Source of the DNA: Lysobacter_L cavernae
GTDB taxonomy: Bacteria; Pseudomonadota; Gammaproteobacteria; Xanthomonadales; Xanthomonadaceae
DNA: 14,212 nt
Reading direction: 5' to 3'
Assembly (NCBI RefSeq): GCF_042648505.1
Contig: NZ_JBHRXK010000014.1
Location: 1-14,212 of the forward strand
Within the stretch, counting starts at the first letter, position 1. The number at the start of each line of letters is the position of its first letter. Shown here piece by piece: positions 6,685-14,118 of the stretch. The notes below the pieces were generated by a model, which was given only the letters and a program-made list of their open reading frames with translations, had not been told where the DNA came from and did no database searches. The position numbers and the translations under genes were made by a program.

Positions 6685-7791
6685 ATGCGCGAAGTGATCC
6701 GCTCCCTGTTGCAACCCTTGAACCTGCCGGCACTGCTGACCTGGGCGGCGGTGGCGTTGTCATTGCGCTACGACGACGACCGCGCCACGCCCGCGCTGTG
6801 GGCAGCGATGTTGGGCTGGCTGCTGGCATTCCTGCTGGTCGATGTCTTCCGCAAGCAGCGCGTGCGCACCATCGCTGCGGTATTCGTCGTCGAGGCGGTC
6901 TGCGCGCTGGCGGTGGTGTGGCTCGCGCCCAGCGGCGGCACCGCGCCGGTGCTGCTGGTGGTGCAGGTGGCGCAGCTGGCGATGACCTATTCGATGCGCA
7001 CCACGCTGGTGGCCGTGCTGGCGATCAACCTGGCGCTGTACGTGGTGCTGCGCATCGAGAACCACAGCGCGGCGGCGGTGGTGGTGCTGATCTTCATGGG
7101 CTTCCAGGGGTTTGCCGCGTTGATCGCGCACTACGCCAGGAGCGCCGAGGACACCCGCGACCGCCTCGCCCTGGTCAACGCCGACCTGCTCGCCACCCGC
7201 GCCCTGCTGGCCGACAGCACCCGCGACCGCGAACGCCTGCGCGTGGCGCGCGAGCTGCACGACGTCGCCGGACACAAGCTGACCGCGCTGACCTTGAACC
7301 TGCGCGCGATGGCCGTCGACCCGGCCTACGCCGGCCGCCGCGAGATCGTGCTGGCGCAGCAGATGTCGAGTGAACTGCTCGGCGACATCCGCGGCATCGT
7401 CCAGGCGATCCGCGACGAGCGCGGCCTCGACCTGGCCACCGCACTGCGTGCGCTGGCGGCGCCGTTGCCACGGCCGGCGCTGCAGTTGCGCATCGACGAT
7501 GGCGTGCGCATCACCGATGCCGACACCGCCGAGGCGATCCTGCGCCTGGTGCAGGAGGCGCTGACCAACAGCGCGCGCCATGCCGATGCCGATGTCATCC
7601 ACGTCGTGCTGAGCCGAGCCGGCGACCGCCTGCGGGTCAGCGTCGAGGACGACGGCCGCCTGCGCGGCCCGGTGCGCGAGGGCAACGGCCTGGCCGGGAT
7701 GCGCGAGCGCATCGCCGCCGCCGGTGGCACCCTGGCGCTGTCGACCTCGGCACGCGGCGCCTTGCGGATCGAGGCGAGCCTGCCGGCATGA
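6685..7791 (+). CDS. Sensor histidine kinase, DesK/NarL (HisKA_3) type
   Basis: A 368-residue membrane sensor kinase that would autophosphorylate and pass phosphate to the regulator encoded next. The N-terminal 150 residues are hydrophobic with about five or six membrane spans (for example 37-53, 62-81, 106-123, 128-149) and no sizeable periplasmic domain, so the cue is probably sensed in or at the membrane. A short coiled linker (about 152-182) leads to the HisKA_3 dimerisation domain with RLRVARELHDVAGHKL, phospho-acceptor His192. The ATPase domain has an N-box EALTNSARHA (Asn295), EDDGRLRGP and GNGLAGMRERI (333-343). This architecture matches DesK-type thermosensor or membrane-state kinases, but the signal is not shown by sequence. 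The stop codon overlaps the next start (ATGA at 7788-7791), so the two are translationally coupled. No strong ribosome-binding site is visible. Confidence 0.93.
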   Translation: MREVIRSLLQPLNLPALLTWAAVALSLRYDDDRATPALWAAMLGWLLAFLLVDVFRKQRVRTIAAVFVVEAVCALAVVWLAPSGGTAPVLLVVQVAQLAMTYSMRTTLVAVLAINLALYVVLRIENHSAAAVVVLIFMGFQGFAALIAHYARSAEDTRDRLALVNADLLATRALLADSTRDRERLRVARELHDVAGHKLTALTLNLRAMAVDPAYAGRREIVLAQQMSSELLGDIRGIVQAIRDERGLDLATALRALAAPLPRPALQLRIDDGVRITDADTAEAILRLVQEALTNSARHADADVIHVVLSRAGDRLRVSVEDDGRLRGPVREGNGLAGMRERIAAAGGTLALSTSARGALRIEASLPA

Positions 7792-8432
7792 GCCCGCCCG
7801 GCGCCCCGATCCGCATCGCGCTGGCCGATGACCAGGCGATCGTGCGCGCCGGCCTGCGGGCACTGCTCGAGCGCCAGGGCGTCGACGTCGTGATCGAGGC
7901 CGACGACGGCGAGCCGTTGCTGGCGCAGCTCGCCACCACGCCGGTCGATGCGGTGCTCAGCGACGTCCGCATGCCCGGCGTGGACGGCATCGAGCTGGTG
8001 CGCCGCCTGCGCGACCGCGGCGACGCCACGCCGGTACTGCTGCTGACCACCTTCGACGACAGCGAGCTGCTGCTGCGCGCCGCGGCAGCCGGGGCGCAGG
8101 GTTTCCTGCTCAAGGACGCCGCACCCGAGGACCTGCGCGAGGCGATCGCCCGCGTCGCCGCCGGCGAGACCCTGCTGCAGCCGGTCAGCACCGAGCCGGT
8201 GCGCGCGCGCTATCGCTACCACGCCGACGACGCCCCGACCGAGCGCTTCAGCCCGCGCGAGGTCGCGATCCTGCGCCTGCTCGCCGGCGGCTACTCCAAC
8301 AAGGAGATCGCGCGGGCGATGTTCCTGGCCGAAGGCACGGTCAAGAACTACGTCTCGGCGATCCTCGACAAGCTCGGCACCCGCGACCGCACGCGTGCGG
8401 TGCTCAAGGCCATCACCCTGCGCGTGATCTGA
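7788..8432 (+). CDS. Response regulator, NarL/LuxR-type DNA-binding
   Basis: A 214-residue two-component response regulator, the partner of the kinase that overlaps it by four bases. The receiver domain has the acidic pair Asp14-Asp15, phospho-acceptor Asp59 in LSDVRMPG, Thr87 in LLLTTFDD and Lys109 in FLLKDA, so all switch residues are present. A linker leads to a LuxR/GerE helix-turn-helix at about 154-210 (FSPREVAILRLLAGGYSNKEIA, then AEGTVKNYVSAILDKL). It would act as a phosphorylation-dependent transcription factor. Its targets are unknown; candidates nearby are its own operon and the divergent hydrolase gene, whose shared spacer holds repeated GTCAYT sequences. A 14-bp sequence spanning its stop codon is tandemly duplicated. 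Confidence 0.95.
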   Translation: MSPPGAPIRIALADDQAIVRAGLRALLERQGVDVVIEADDGEPLLAQLATTPVDAVLSDVRMPGVDGIELVRRLRDRGDATPVLLLTTFDDSELLLRAAAAGAQGFLLKDAAPEDLREAIARVAAGETLLQPVSTEPVRARYRYHADDAPTERFSPREVAILRLLAGGYSNKEIARAMFLAEGTVKNYVSAILDKLGTRDRTRAVLKAITLRVI

Positions 8433-8447
8433 GGCGCGTGATCTGAG
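8420..8447. repeat. 14-bp perfect tandem duplication over the regulator's stop codon
   Basis: GCGCGTGATCTGAG occurs twice, back to back, at 8420-8433 and 8434-8447. The first copy contains the last codons and TGA stop of the LuxR-type regulator gene. The second copy is downstream of that stop, so the duplication does not alter the protein. It looks like a recent slippage event. Confidence 0.85.
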
Positions 8448-8507
8448 CGCGCGGTGCCGCGTGGTGAAGACGGGGTGCGATCGATCGCCTGACGACGCGC
8501 GCGCTCA
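8444..8507. terminator. Possible bidirectional terminator between convergent genes
   Basis: TGAGCGCGCG (8444-8453) and CGCGCGCTCA (8498-8507) are perfect 10-bp inverted arms joined by 44 bases. The loop contains the perfect 12-bp palindrome GCGATCGATCGC (8477-8488). The right arm overlaps the stop codon of the six-cysteine protein gene. No T-tract follows on either strand, so a classical intrinsic terminator is uncertain. Confidence 0.35.
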
Positions 8508-8894
8508 GCGCTGCGCCAGCGGCGTGCAGTCCGGCGCCATCGCACCGGCGCGGTGGCTGACGCACTGGCGGAAGTCGGCCGGCAGGCTCGACAGATCGCG
8601 CGTCTGGCCGATGGCCAGGTCGAAGGTATCGAGCGGGCGCGTCGAGCACGTTGCGCCGGCGCTGCCGGTGGTCGACCCCGAGAGCGTGCACTGGCTGGCG
8701 AACAGCGCGTAGTGGCAGCGGCCGCTGGCGCTGCGCAGGCACTGGAAATGCGCCTTGCCGGGGGCGACCTCGGTGCGACTGAAAAGCTGGTCGACGCCGT
8801 CGACCGTGGTGCGGGCGACGACGGTGGTGCCGGGGCCGTCCATGAAGCCGACCATGGCCAACAGGCTGTACACGAATGCAAGGATGCTGCGCAT
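8505..8894 (-). CDS. Small exported six-cysteine protein of unknown function
   Basis: A 129-residue protein that I do not recognise. A short hydrophobic N-terminus (SILAFVYSLLAMVGFM, about 3-18) looks like a signal peptide or a membrane anchor. The rest is polar and holds six cysteines (residues 52, 60, 69, 83, 111, 123), an even number that suits three disulfide bonds in the periplasm or outside the cell. A GGAGGA ribosome-binding site lies a few bases before ATG 8894 and supports this start strongly. It is the last gene of a minus-strand run: LytS-type kinase, LytTR regulator, then this gene 37 bp downstream of the regulator's stop. It is therefore probably co-transcribed and may be an output or accessory factor of that system. 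It ends convergent with the other two-component operon. Confidence 0.75.
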   Translation of the reverse strand: MRSILAFVYSLLAMVGFMDGPGTTVVARTTVDGVDQLFSRTEVAPGKAHFQCLRSASGRCHYALFASQCTLSGSTTGSAGATCSTRPLDTFDLAIGQTRDLSSLPADFRQCVSHRAGAMAPDCTPLAQR

Positions 8895-8931
8895 GTCGAT
8901 TCCTCCGTGATGGCGCCAGCGCGCCGGCGCA

Positions 8932-9702
8932 CTACATGTGACGGAACAGCGCCATGAACGGCTGGCTGACGGTGAGGGTTTCCGGGCGATTCTTCAGGCG
9001 CACGGTGCCGCGACCGGTGTCGTCACGGGTGATCGACGCGATCGCCTTGAGGTTGACGATGGTGGAGCGGTGGATCTGGCGGAACGCGGCCGGGTCGAGC
9101 GCGTCCAGCAGCTCGCGGATCGATTTGCGGATGATGGCTTCGCCTTCGGCGGTCATCACCACGGTGTACTTGTTGTCAGCGCGGAAGTAGGCAACGTCGT
9201 CGACCAGGATCAGCCGCGTTTCGCGTCCGGCGCTGGCGGTGATCCAGGTCAGCGGCGGTTCGCCGCCGGCGCGGCGTGGCAGCACGCCGAGCTTTTCCAC
9301 CAGCGCCGCCAATGCGGACGCATCCACCTGCCCGGCGGCGGCGCGTGCCTGCACCCGCTGCACGGTCGCGGCCAGGCGCTCGGGCGACACCGGCTTGAGC
9401 AGGTAGTCGATGGCGCCGCGCTCGAACGCGTCGATGGCGTACTGGTCGTAGGCAGTGACGAACACCACCTGCGTTGTCGAGCTCGCCTCGGCGGCGGCGG
9501 CGGCCACTTCCAGGCCACTCAGGCCGGGCATGCGGATATCGAGGAAGGCGACGTCCGGCGCGTGCTCGTCGATCGCCTCCAGTGCGCTGGCGCCGTCCTC
9601 GCATTGCGCGACGATCTGCAACTGCGGCCAGGCCTGGGCCAGCAGCTCCACCAGCGACTGCCGCAGCAGGGCCTCGTCTTCGGCGATGACGGCCTTAGCC
9701 AT
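8932..9702 (-). CDS. Response regulator with LytTR DNA-binding domain
   Basis: A 256-residue response regulator of the AlgR/LytR class. The receiver domain has Glu8-Asp9-Glu10, phospho-acceptor Asp55 in FLDIRMPGLSGLEV, Thr83 in VFVTAYDQYAIDAF and Lys103 in DYLLKPVSPERL. A linker with coiled-coil character (about 108-140) is followed by a LytTR domain at about 153-253. That domain includes VAYFRADNKYTVV, IRKSIRELLDALD, FRQIHRSTIVNLKAI and a basic RGTVRLKNRPETLTVSQPF. LytTR proteins bind short direct repeats as beta-strand-inserting factors. ATG at 9702 has GGGAG upstream and overlaps the kinase gene by 8 bp, so translation is coupled. Regulators of this class commonly control cell-surface, biofilm or virulence functions; no target is identified here beyond the downstream small exported protein. 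Confidence 0.95.
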   Translation of the reverse strand: MAKAVIAEDEALLRQSLVELLAQAWPQLQIVAQCEDGASALEAIDEHAPDVAFLDIRMPGLSGLEVAAAAAEASSTTQVVFVTAYDQYAIDAFERGAIDYLLKPVSPERLAATVQRVQARAAAGQVDASALAALVEKLGVLPRRAGGEPPLTWITASAGRETRLILVDDVAYFRADNKYTVVMTAEGEAIIRKSIRELLDALDPAAFRQIHRSTIVNLKAIASITRDDTGRGTVRLKNRPETLTVSQPFMALFRHM

Positions 9703-10948
9703 TGCGGCGCTCCCGGGTTTGCGGCCCTTCGACCGGGACCGTGATCGTCGCGGCCACGCCGTGCGGGAAGTTGGCGACGATGGCCAGCGCGGCGGCCTCG
9801 CCGTAGACCAGGCGCAGGCGCTCGCGCACGTTGCGCAGGCCGATGCCGGTACCGGTGCTTTCGGCGTTGAAGCCCTGGCCGTCGTCGGCGACGGTGACCG
9901 AGACAATGCGGTCGTTGCTGCGTGCCAGGATCCACACGGTGCCGCCGACGGTCTTGGGTTCCAGGCCGTGCTTGATCGCGTTCTCCACCAGCGTCTGCAG
10001 CATCATCGGCGGCAGCGGCGTGGCGCGCAGGTCGTCGGGCACGTCGATCTGCAGGTCCAGGCGCGGCCCCATGCGCAGCTTGAGGATTTCCAGATAGGCG
10101 CGCGAGCGTTCCAGTTCGGCGCCCAGGGTGGACATCGCCTCGTCGGTGCGCGGCAGCGAGTGGCGCAGGAACTGGATCAGGTGGCCGAGCATCTCGTCGG
10201 CGCGGGCCGGATCGGCGCGGGTGAGGATCTGCGCGCTGGCCAGCGTGTTGTAGAGGAAGTGCGGCTCGACCTGGGCGTGCAGCAGGCTGAGCTTGGCAAC
10301 AGTGAGCTCCTTTTCGGTCTGCGTCTGCGCGACCGCGGCCTGCTCGCTGCGGCGCCGCTCGGCGATGCGGCGCGCGATGGCGCGGGTGATGGCCTCGGCG
10401 TTCTCCAGGTTGGTGCCGTCGTCGACCATGAACCAGTCACTCCACACGCCACTGTCGGGCTCGCAGAGCAGGGTGACGCTGCCGGTGCCGTCACCGGGGC
10501 TGACGATGGCGCTGATCTGGTTGCCGCGGTTGCGGAACCAGCTCCAATCGCCGGTGAGCTGGGACACGCCGCGGTACGGGTCGCGACGCTCGACCCGCGC
10601 CCGCACCTGCAGGCTGTCGCGGGCACTTTCGATGTCGCGCGTGCCCGGCAGCTCGCGGATGGCGGCATCGACCAGGTCGAACGCCTCGCCGGCCTCGAAC
10701 GGGATCTCGATCTGGCGGCGCTGGCGGTTGCCCAGCACGGCCGGGTCGGCGCTGCCGGTCAGCAGGCGCACGCGGCGCAGGTGCGAGACCGCCCCGGCAA
10801 CGACGATGCCGATGGTGATCAGGCCGAACAGGAACACCGGCCAGGTATCGAAATTACCCAGCGGCGTCGAGTTGATCACGATCATCAACACGATCAGGGC
10901 CACGAACCAGGCCACGGCCAATCGAGCGATGAAGACGAAATGGGTCAT
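9695..10948 (-). CDS. Sensor histidine kinase, LytS/YehU (His_kinase) type, with unassigned central domain
   Basis: A 417-residue inner-membrane sensor kinase paired with the overlapping LytTR regulator. Two membrane spans (about 8-27 and 36-54) are separated by a very short loop. Residues about 78-185 form an unassigned, probably cytoplasmic, domain with IPFEAGEAFDLVDAAIREL, SLQVRARVERR, GDWSWFRNRGNQISAIV and VWSDWFMVDDGTNLENAE. Its shape, an amphipathic start and later beta strands, is unlike PAS or GAF. A coiled linker leads to the His_kinase motif LLHAQVEPHFLYNTLASAQ (phospho-acceptor His230). The ATPase domain has VENAIKHGLEP (Asn323), ADDGQGF and GTGIGLRNVRERL. ATG at 10948 is chosen because it directly precedes the first span; an upstream ATG at 11152 would add 68 residues of non-protein-like sequence. 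The gene is divergent from the CoA-transferase gene, 281 bp away. Confidence 0.92.
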   Translation of the reverse strand: MTHFVFIARLAVAWFVALIVLMIVINSTPLGNFDTWPVFLFGLITIGIVVAGAVSHLRRVRLLTGSADPAVLGNRQRRQIEIPFEAGEAFDLVDAAIRELPGTRDIESARDSLQVRARVERRDPYRGVSQLTGDWSWFRNRGNQISAIVSPGDGTGSVTLLCEPDSGVWSDWFMVDDGTNLENAEAITRAIARRIAERRRSEQAAVAQTQTEKELTVAKLSLLHAQVEPHFLYNTLASAQILTRADPARADEMLGHLIQFLRHSLPRTDEAMSTLGAELERSRAYLEILKLRMGPRLDLQIDVPDDLRATPLPPMMLQTLVENAIKHGLEPKTVGGTVWILARSNDRIVSVTVADDGQGFNAESTGTGIGLRNVRERLRLVYGEAAALAIVANFPHGVAATITVPVEGPQTRERRNG

Positions 10949-10986
10949 CGGGCATCCAGCCAAGGCCCCGCAGGGCAGTGCGGCGG

Positions 10987-10992
10987 AGCATA
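10987..10992 (-). promoter_or_regulatory. Possible -10 element for the LytS-type kinase operon
   Basis: On the minus strand TATGCT lies about 38 bp upstream of the kinase start codon, in a region otherwise without A/T-rich hexamers. The matching -35 is poor. Supported by position and similarity to TATAAT only. Confidence 0.25.
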
Positions 10993-11175
10993 GCCGCGCG
11001 CTGGTCCAGAGGAAGATCGGTTGCGACCAAACCCGACTGGGCGCGACGAAAGCCCGGTGGCGGCGGACGGACCCGTCCTCCTGGCGGGCCTCGTGCCGGT
11101 GCCGGGCGCAGCCCCCTTCCGCGGTCACGGCGCGGGAGACCCTGTCCGGCAAAGCGCGCAGGCCGGCGCGAGCAC

Positions 11176-11202
11176 TTGCGGCTAACGCACGCGGACTAGA
11201 CT
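11176..11202 (+). promoter_or_regulatory. Possible promoter of the CoA-transferase gene
   Basis: TTGCGG (11176-11181) and TAGACT (11197-11202) resemble -35 and -10 hexamers, but the 15-bp spacing is short. The start codon follows 27 bp after the -10, giving a leader of about 20 bases. No clear Shine-Dalgarno sequence lies in that leader. Confidence 0.35.
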
Positions 11203-11229
11203 GGCTTCCCCCACTGCACCGCGCGCCCC

Positions 11230-12741
11230 ATGAACGACCGCATCCGCCACCCCGGCCTGCGCGCCAAGCGCATGTCCGCCGACGATGCCGCCGCGCTGAT
11301 CCGCCCCGGCATGACCGTGGCGATGAGCGGCTTCACCGGCGCCGGCTATCCCAAGGCCGTGCCGCAAGCCCTCGCTGCGCGCATGGAGCGCGCCCACGGC
11401 AACGGCGAGACCTTCCGCATCAACGTGCTCACCGGCGCCTCCACCGCGCCCGAGCTCGACGGCGCGCTGGCACGGGCCGAGGGCGTCGAACTGCGCCTGC
11501 CGTACCAGTCCGACCCGGCGATGCGCGAGCGCATCAACGCCGGCACCCTCGACTACCTCGACATCCACCTCAGCCACGTCGCCCAGCACACCTGGTACGG
11601 CTTCTTCGGCGAGATCGACGTCGCCGTGGTCGAGGTCGCCGGCATCCGCGAGGACGGCTCCCTGATCCCGTCCTCGTCGGTCGGCAACAACAAGACCTGG
11701 CTGGACCAGGCCCAGCGCGTGGTGCTGGAGGTCAACCGCTGGCAGCCGGCGGCGCTGGAGGGCATGCACGACATCTACTACGGCACCGCGCTGCCGCCGC
11801 ATCGCAAGCCGATCCCGCTGGTGGCGCCGGACGACCGCATCGGCGAACCCTACCTGCGCTGCGGCCCGGACAAGGTCGTGGCCGTGGTCGAGACCGACGC
11901 GCCCGACCGCAACTCGCCGTTCAACCCGCCCGACGCGGTGTCGCAGCAGATCGCCGCGCACCTGCTCGATTTCTTCGCCCACGAGATCCAGCGCGGCCGA
12001 CTCACGCCGCAGCTGCTGCCACTGCAGTCAGGCGTGGGCAACATCACCAATGCCGTGCTCGCCGGGCTGGCCAGCAGCGGCTACCGCGACCTCACCGCGT
12101 TCACCGAGGTGATCCAGGACGGCATGCTCGACCTGCTCAAGCGCGGCGTGGTGCGTGTGGCCTCGGCGACCTCGTTCTCGCTGAGCCCGGCGGGCATCGA
12201 CGAGTTCCTCGCCCACGTCGACAGCTACCGCGAGCGCATCGTGCTGCGCACGCAGGAGATCTCCAACCACCCCGAGCTGGTGCGACGGCTGGGCTGCATC
12301 GCCATGAACGGGATGATCGAGGTCGACCTGTACGGCAACGTCAATTCCACCCACGTCGCCGGTTCGAAAATCATGAACGGCATCGGCGGCAGCGGCGACT
12401 TCGCCCGCAACGCCTATCTGTCGGTGTTCATGTCACCGAGCACGGCCAAGGGCGGCGCGATCTCCGGCATCGTGCCGATGGCCAGCCACGTCGACCACAC
12501 CGAGCACGACGTGATGGTGGTAGTGACCGAGCAAGGCCTGGCCGACCTGCGCGGGCTGGCGCCCAAGCAACGCGCGCAGCGCATCATCGACCGCTGCACG
12601 CACCCGGACTACCGGCCGATGCTGCAGGACTACTTCGACCGCGCCTGCCGCGACAGCTACGGCAAGCACACGCCGCATCTGCTCGACGAGGCGTTGTCGT
12701 GGCACCAGCGCTTCGTCGAGACCGGGACGATGCGGCAGTAG
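11230..12741 (+). CDS. Acetyl-CoA hydrolase / succinyl-CoA:acetate CoA-transferase family protein
   Basis: A 503-residue cytoplasmic class I CoA-transferase of the Ach1/Cat1/AarC family. Such enzymes move CoA between acetate and succinate through a glutamyl-CoA intermediate, linking acetate handling to the TCA cycle; older annotations call them acetyl-CoA hydrolases. The N-terminal GMTVAMSGFTGAGYPKAVP (27-45) is the usual opening. The second half has LQSGVGNITNAVLAGL (about 265-280) and FTEVIQDGMLDLL, whose Glu293 matches the catalytic glutamate position. GIGGSGDFARNAYLS (384-398) and GIVPMASHVDHTEHDV carry further family signatures, and the end VTEQGLADLRGLAPKQRA is diagnostic. Length is normal and both halves are intact. 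It stands alone between a divergent kinase operon and a hydrolase gene, so no pathway partner is seen. Whether the main activity is transfer or hydrolysis cannot be decided here. Confidence 0.93.
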   Translation: MNDRIRHPGLRAKRMSADDAAALIRPGMTVAMSGFTGAGYPKAVPQALAARMERAHGNGETFRINVLTGASTAPELDGALARAEGVELRLPYQSDPAMRERINAGTLDYLDIHLSHVAQHTWYGFFGEIDVAVVEVAGIREDGSLIPSSSVGNNKTWLDQAQRVVLEVNRWQPAALEGMHDIYYGTALPPHRKPIPLVAPDDRIGEPYLRCGPDKVVAVVETDAPDRNSPFNPPDAVSQQIAAHLLDFFAHEIQRGRLTPQLLPLQSGVGNITNAVLAGLASSGYRDLTAFTEVIQDGMLDLLKRGVVRVASATSFSLSPAGIDEFLAHVDSYRERIVLRTQEISNHPELVRRLGCIAMNGMIEVDLYGNVNSTHVAGSKIMNGIGGSGDFARNAYLSVFMSPSTAKGGAISGIVPMASHVDHTEHDVMVVVTEQGLADLRGLAPKQRAQRIIDRCTHPDYRPMLQDYFDRACRDSYGKHTPHLLDEALSWHQRFVETGTMRQ

Positions 12742-12799
12742 GACGGGGCGCACGCGTGCCTGGATGCGGTCGGGCATGTTGAGGTGAAGGGCAGCTATC

Positions 12800-12818
12800 G
12801 GCGGTGGATTCAACCGCC
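12800..12818 (+). other. Small hairpin downstream of the CoA-transferase gene
   Basis: GGCGGT (12800-12805) pairs with ACCGCC (12813-12818) across a 7-base loop, 58 bp after the CoA-transferase stop. An A-run follows instead of a T-run, so it does not look like an intrinsic terminator on the plus strand. The rest of the 12742-13001 spacer shows no gene. Confidence 0.3.
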
Positions 12819-12929
12819 AAAAAGCGGACGTAAGTGCCAGGGTGCTCCCTGCCCCGCCAACTGCATCGCCTCGACGACCGATTGGGCCAATTAGGGTTGC
12901 ATCGGCGGCGGCGCAAGGTCGGCCTGCCT

Positions 12930-12945
12930 CCGGTACGCTTACCGG
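12930..12945. promoter_or_regulatory. Perfect inverted repeat around a possible -10 element
   Basis: CCGGTA-CGCT-TACCGG is a perfect dyad with 6-bp arms. It contains TACGCT (12934-12939), which resembles a -10 hexamer, about 63 bp upstream of the alpha/beta-hydrolase start at 13002. A repressor dimer bound here would block that promoter. Both assignments rest on position and pattern only. Confidence 0.3.
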
Positions 12946-13001
12946 CGGCGGCGCGCCGAGGCGCGGCACCGCGCGCCCCTTCTTTCTGCACGGATAACTT
13001 C

Positions 13002-14000
13002 ATGAAGTCGATCGTGACTTTCGCGTTGTTTGCTTTCGCATCGATGCACGCCTCTGCACAGTCAGTGTCGGATACGCCGCGGCAAACGCCGGATGCGTAC
13101 GCCAAGCCGGGCGAGCGTGTTGCCATCGCGCCCGGTCGCACGCTGAACCTGCGGTGCTCAGGCAACGGACCGCATACCGTGCTGCTGGAAGCCGGGGGAA
13201 ACGCCGATTCCTCCACTTGGTTCCGCGTGCAGTCGCTGCTGTCGTCGAAGGCGCGCGTGTGCGCGTATGACCGAGCTGGCTATGGTTTCAGCGACGAAGG
13301 CCCGCTGCCACGCGATCTCGATGCCGACGTCGCGGACCTCGCTGCATTGGTCGAGGCGGCCAAGTTGAAGACGCCGCTGGTGCTGGCCGGGCATTCGCTC
13401 GGCAGCAACATCGTGCGCCGCTACGCGCAGGCACATCCGTCGAACGTCTCCGCCATGGTGCTAGTCGATCCGGCTGAACAGGGTGCCGATGCCCTGCTGC
13501 CGGACGCCTGGAAGCGCAAGGACGAGGCTGGACGCGCGCAGCGCAAAGCGTTCCTCGACGCCTGTCTCAAGGCAGCTGAAGCCGGCACCCTGGACAAGGC
13601 GGAAGGCCCGCTCGCGTCCTGTCTGCGCGCGCCACCACCGTGGCAGAGCGCGCCCGTCGCCGCAGCGACACGCGCGTACAAGCTCAAGCCGACCTATTGG
13701 CGCACGCTGCGTTCGGAACTCGAAGCCAACGCCGCGATCTTCGCCGCATCCGTACCCGCCGATGAGACCCACGGCGACACACCCGTCGTTGTGCTCGTGG
13801 CGTCCAGCGACGTGCCCGGCGTACCGGACGACGTGCGTCAGGCGATGCAGCACGCACGCGCACAGACGCAGGAGCGGCTGGTCGCGTCCTCGCGCCAGGG
13901 CCGCCGCGTCGACGTGCCGAATGCCTCGCACGACCTCCAGCTCGATGCGCCGCAGGTAGTCGCGGACACGGTAATCGGTGCGCTCGAACCGCGCCGCTGA
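13002..14000 (+). CDS. Secreted or periplasmic alpha/beta-fold hydrolase
   Basis: A 332-residue alpha/beta hydrolase with a clean signal peptide: MKSIVTFALFAFASMHASAQ, with likely cleavage after ASA or AQ near residue 20. The mature enzyme would act in the periplasm or outside the cell on an unknown ester or amide. The core shows an oxyanion region VLLEAGGNADSSTW (60-73), VCAYDRAGYGFSD (87-99) and the nucleophile elbow LAGHSLGSNIVRR with Ser132. LVDPAEQG follows, then ASSDVPG (Asp270, possible acid) and NASHDLQLD with catalytic His310. The region 161-250 is a helical cap. ATG at 13002 is preferred because it opens the signal peptide; the frame is open upstream to an ATG at 12834, but that stretch is Arg-rich and not protein-like. 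Ribosome binding is weak (GGAT). It is unrelated in detail to the hydrolase at 5060-6427. Confidence 0.9.
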   Translation: MKSIVTFALFAFASMHASAQSVSDTPRQTPDAYAKPGERVAIAPGRTLNLRCSGNGPHTVLLEAGGNADSSTWFRVQSLLSSKARVCAYDRAGYGFSDEGPLPRDLDADVADLAALVEAAKLKTPLVLAGHSLGSNIVRRYAQAHPSNVSAMVLVDPAEQGADALLPDAWKRKDEAGRAQRKAFLDACLKAAEAGTLDKAEGPLASCLRAPPPWQSAPVAAATRAYKLKPTYWRTLRSELEANAAIFAASVPADETHGDTPVVVLVASSDVPGVPDDVRQAMQHARAQTQERLVASSRQGRRVDVPNASHDLQLDAPQVVADTVIGALEPRR

Positions 14001-14118
14001 TGCCGTCACGACTTCAGCGGTGCACGGATTCGCCAGTGTCGTCTGACATCGGATCAAGCGTGCTCCTTGCACTTTTCGACGGCTAGCAGTTGCCCCTCAG
14101 ATATCCGCCTTGGGTCCA

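Noticed and set aside
8420..8447. Tandem repeat considered as a CRISPR or regulator-binding direct repeat
   Set aside because: There are only two copies, abutting and without spacers, and the first is coding sequence. A simple duplication explains it.
10293..12782. A very long open frame (829 codons) on the plus strand
   Set aside because: It runs antisense through the LytS-type kinase and then out of frame through the CoA-transferase. The product is Arg/Ala/Pro-rich low-complexity sequence, as expected from a shadow frame in GC-rich DNA.
12834..13001. Upstream in-frame start for the secreted hydrolase
   Set aside because: It would bury the signal peptide behind 56 Arg-rich residues and cover the likely promoter.
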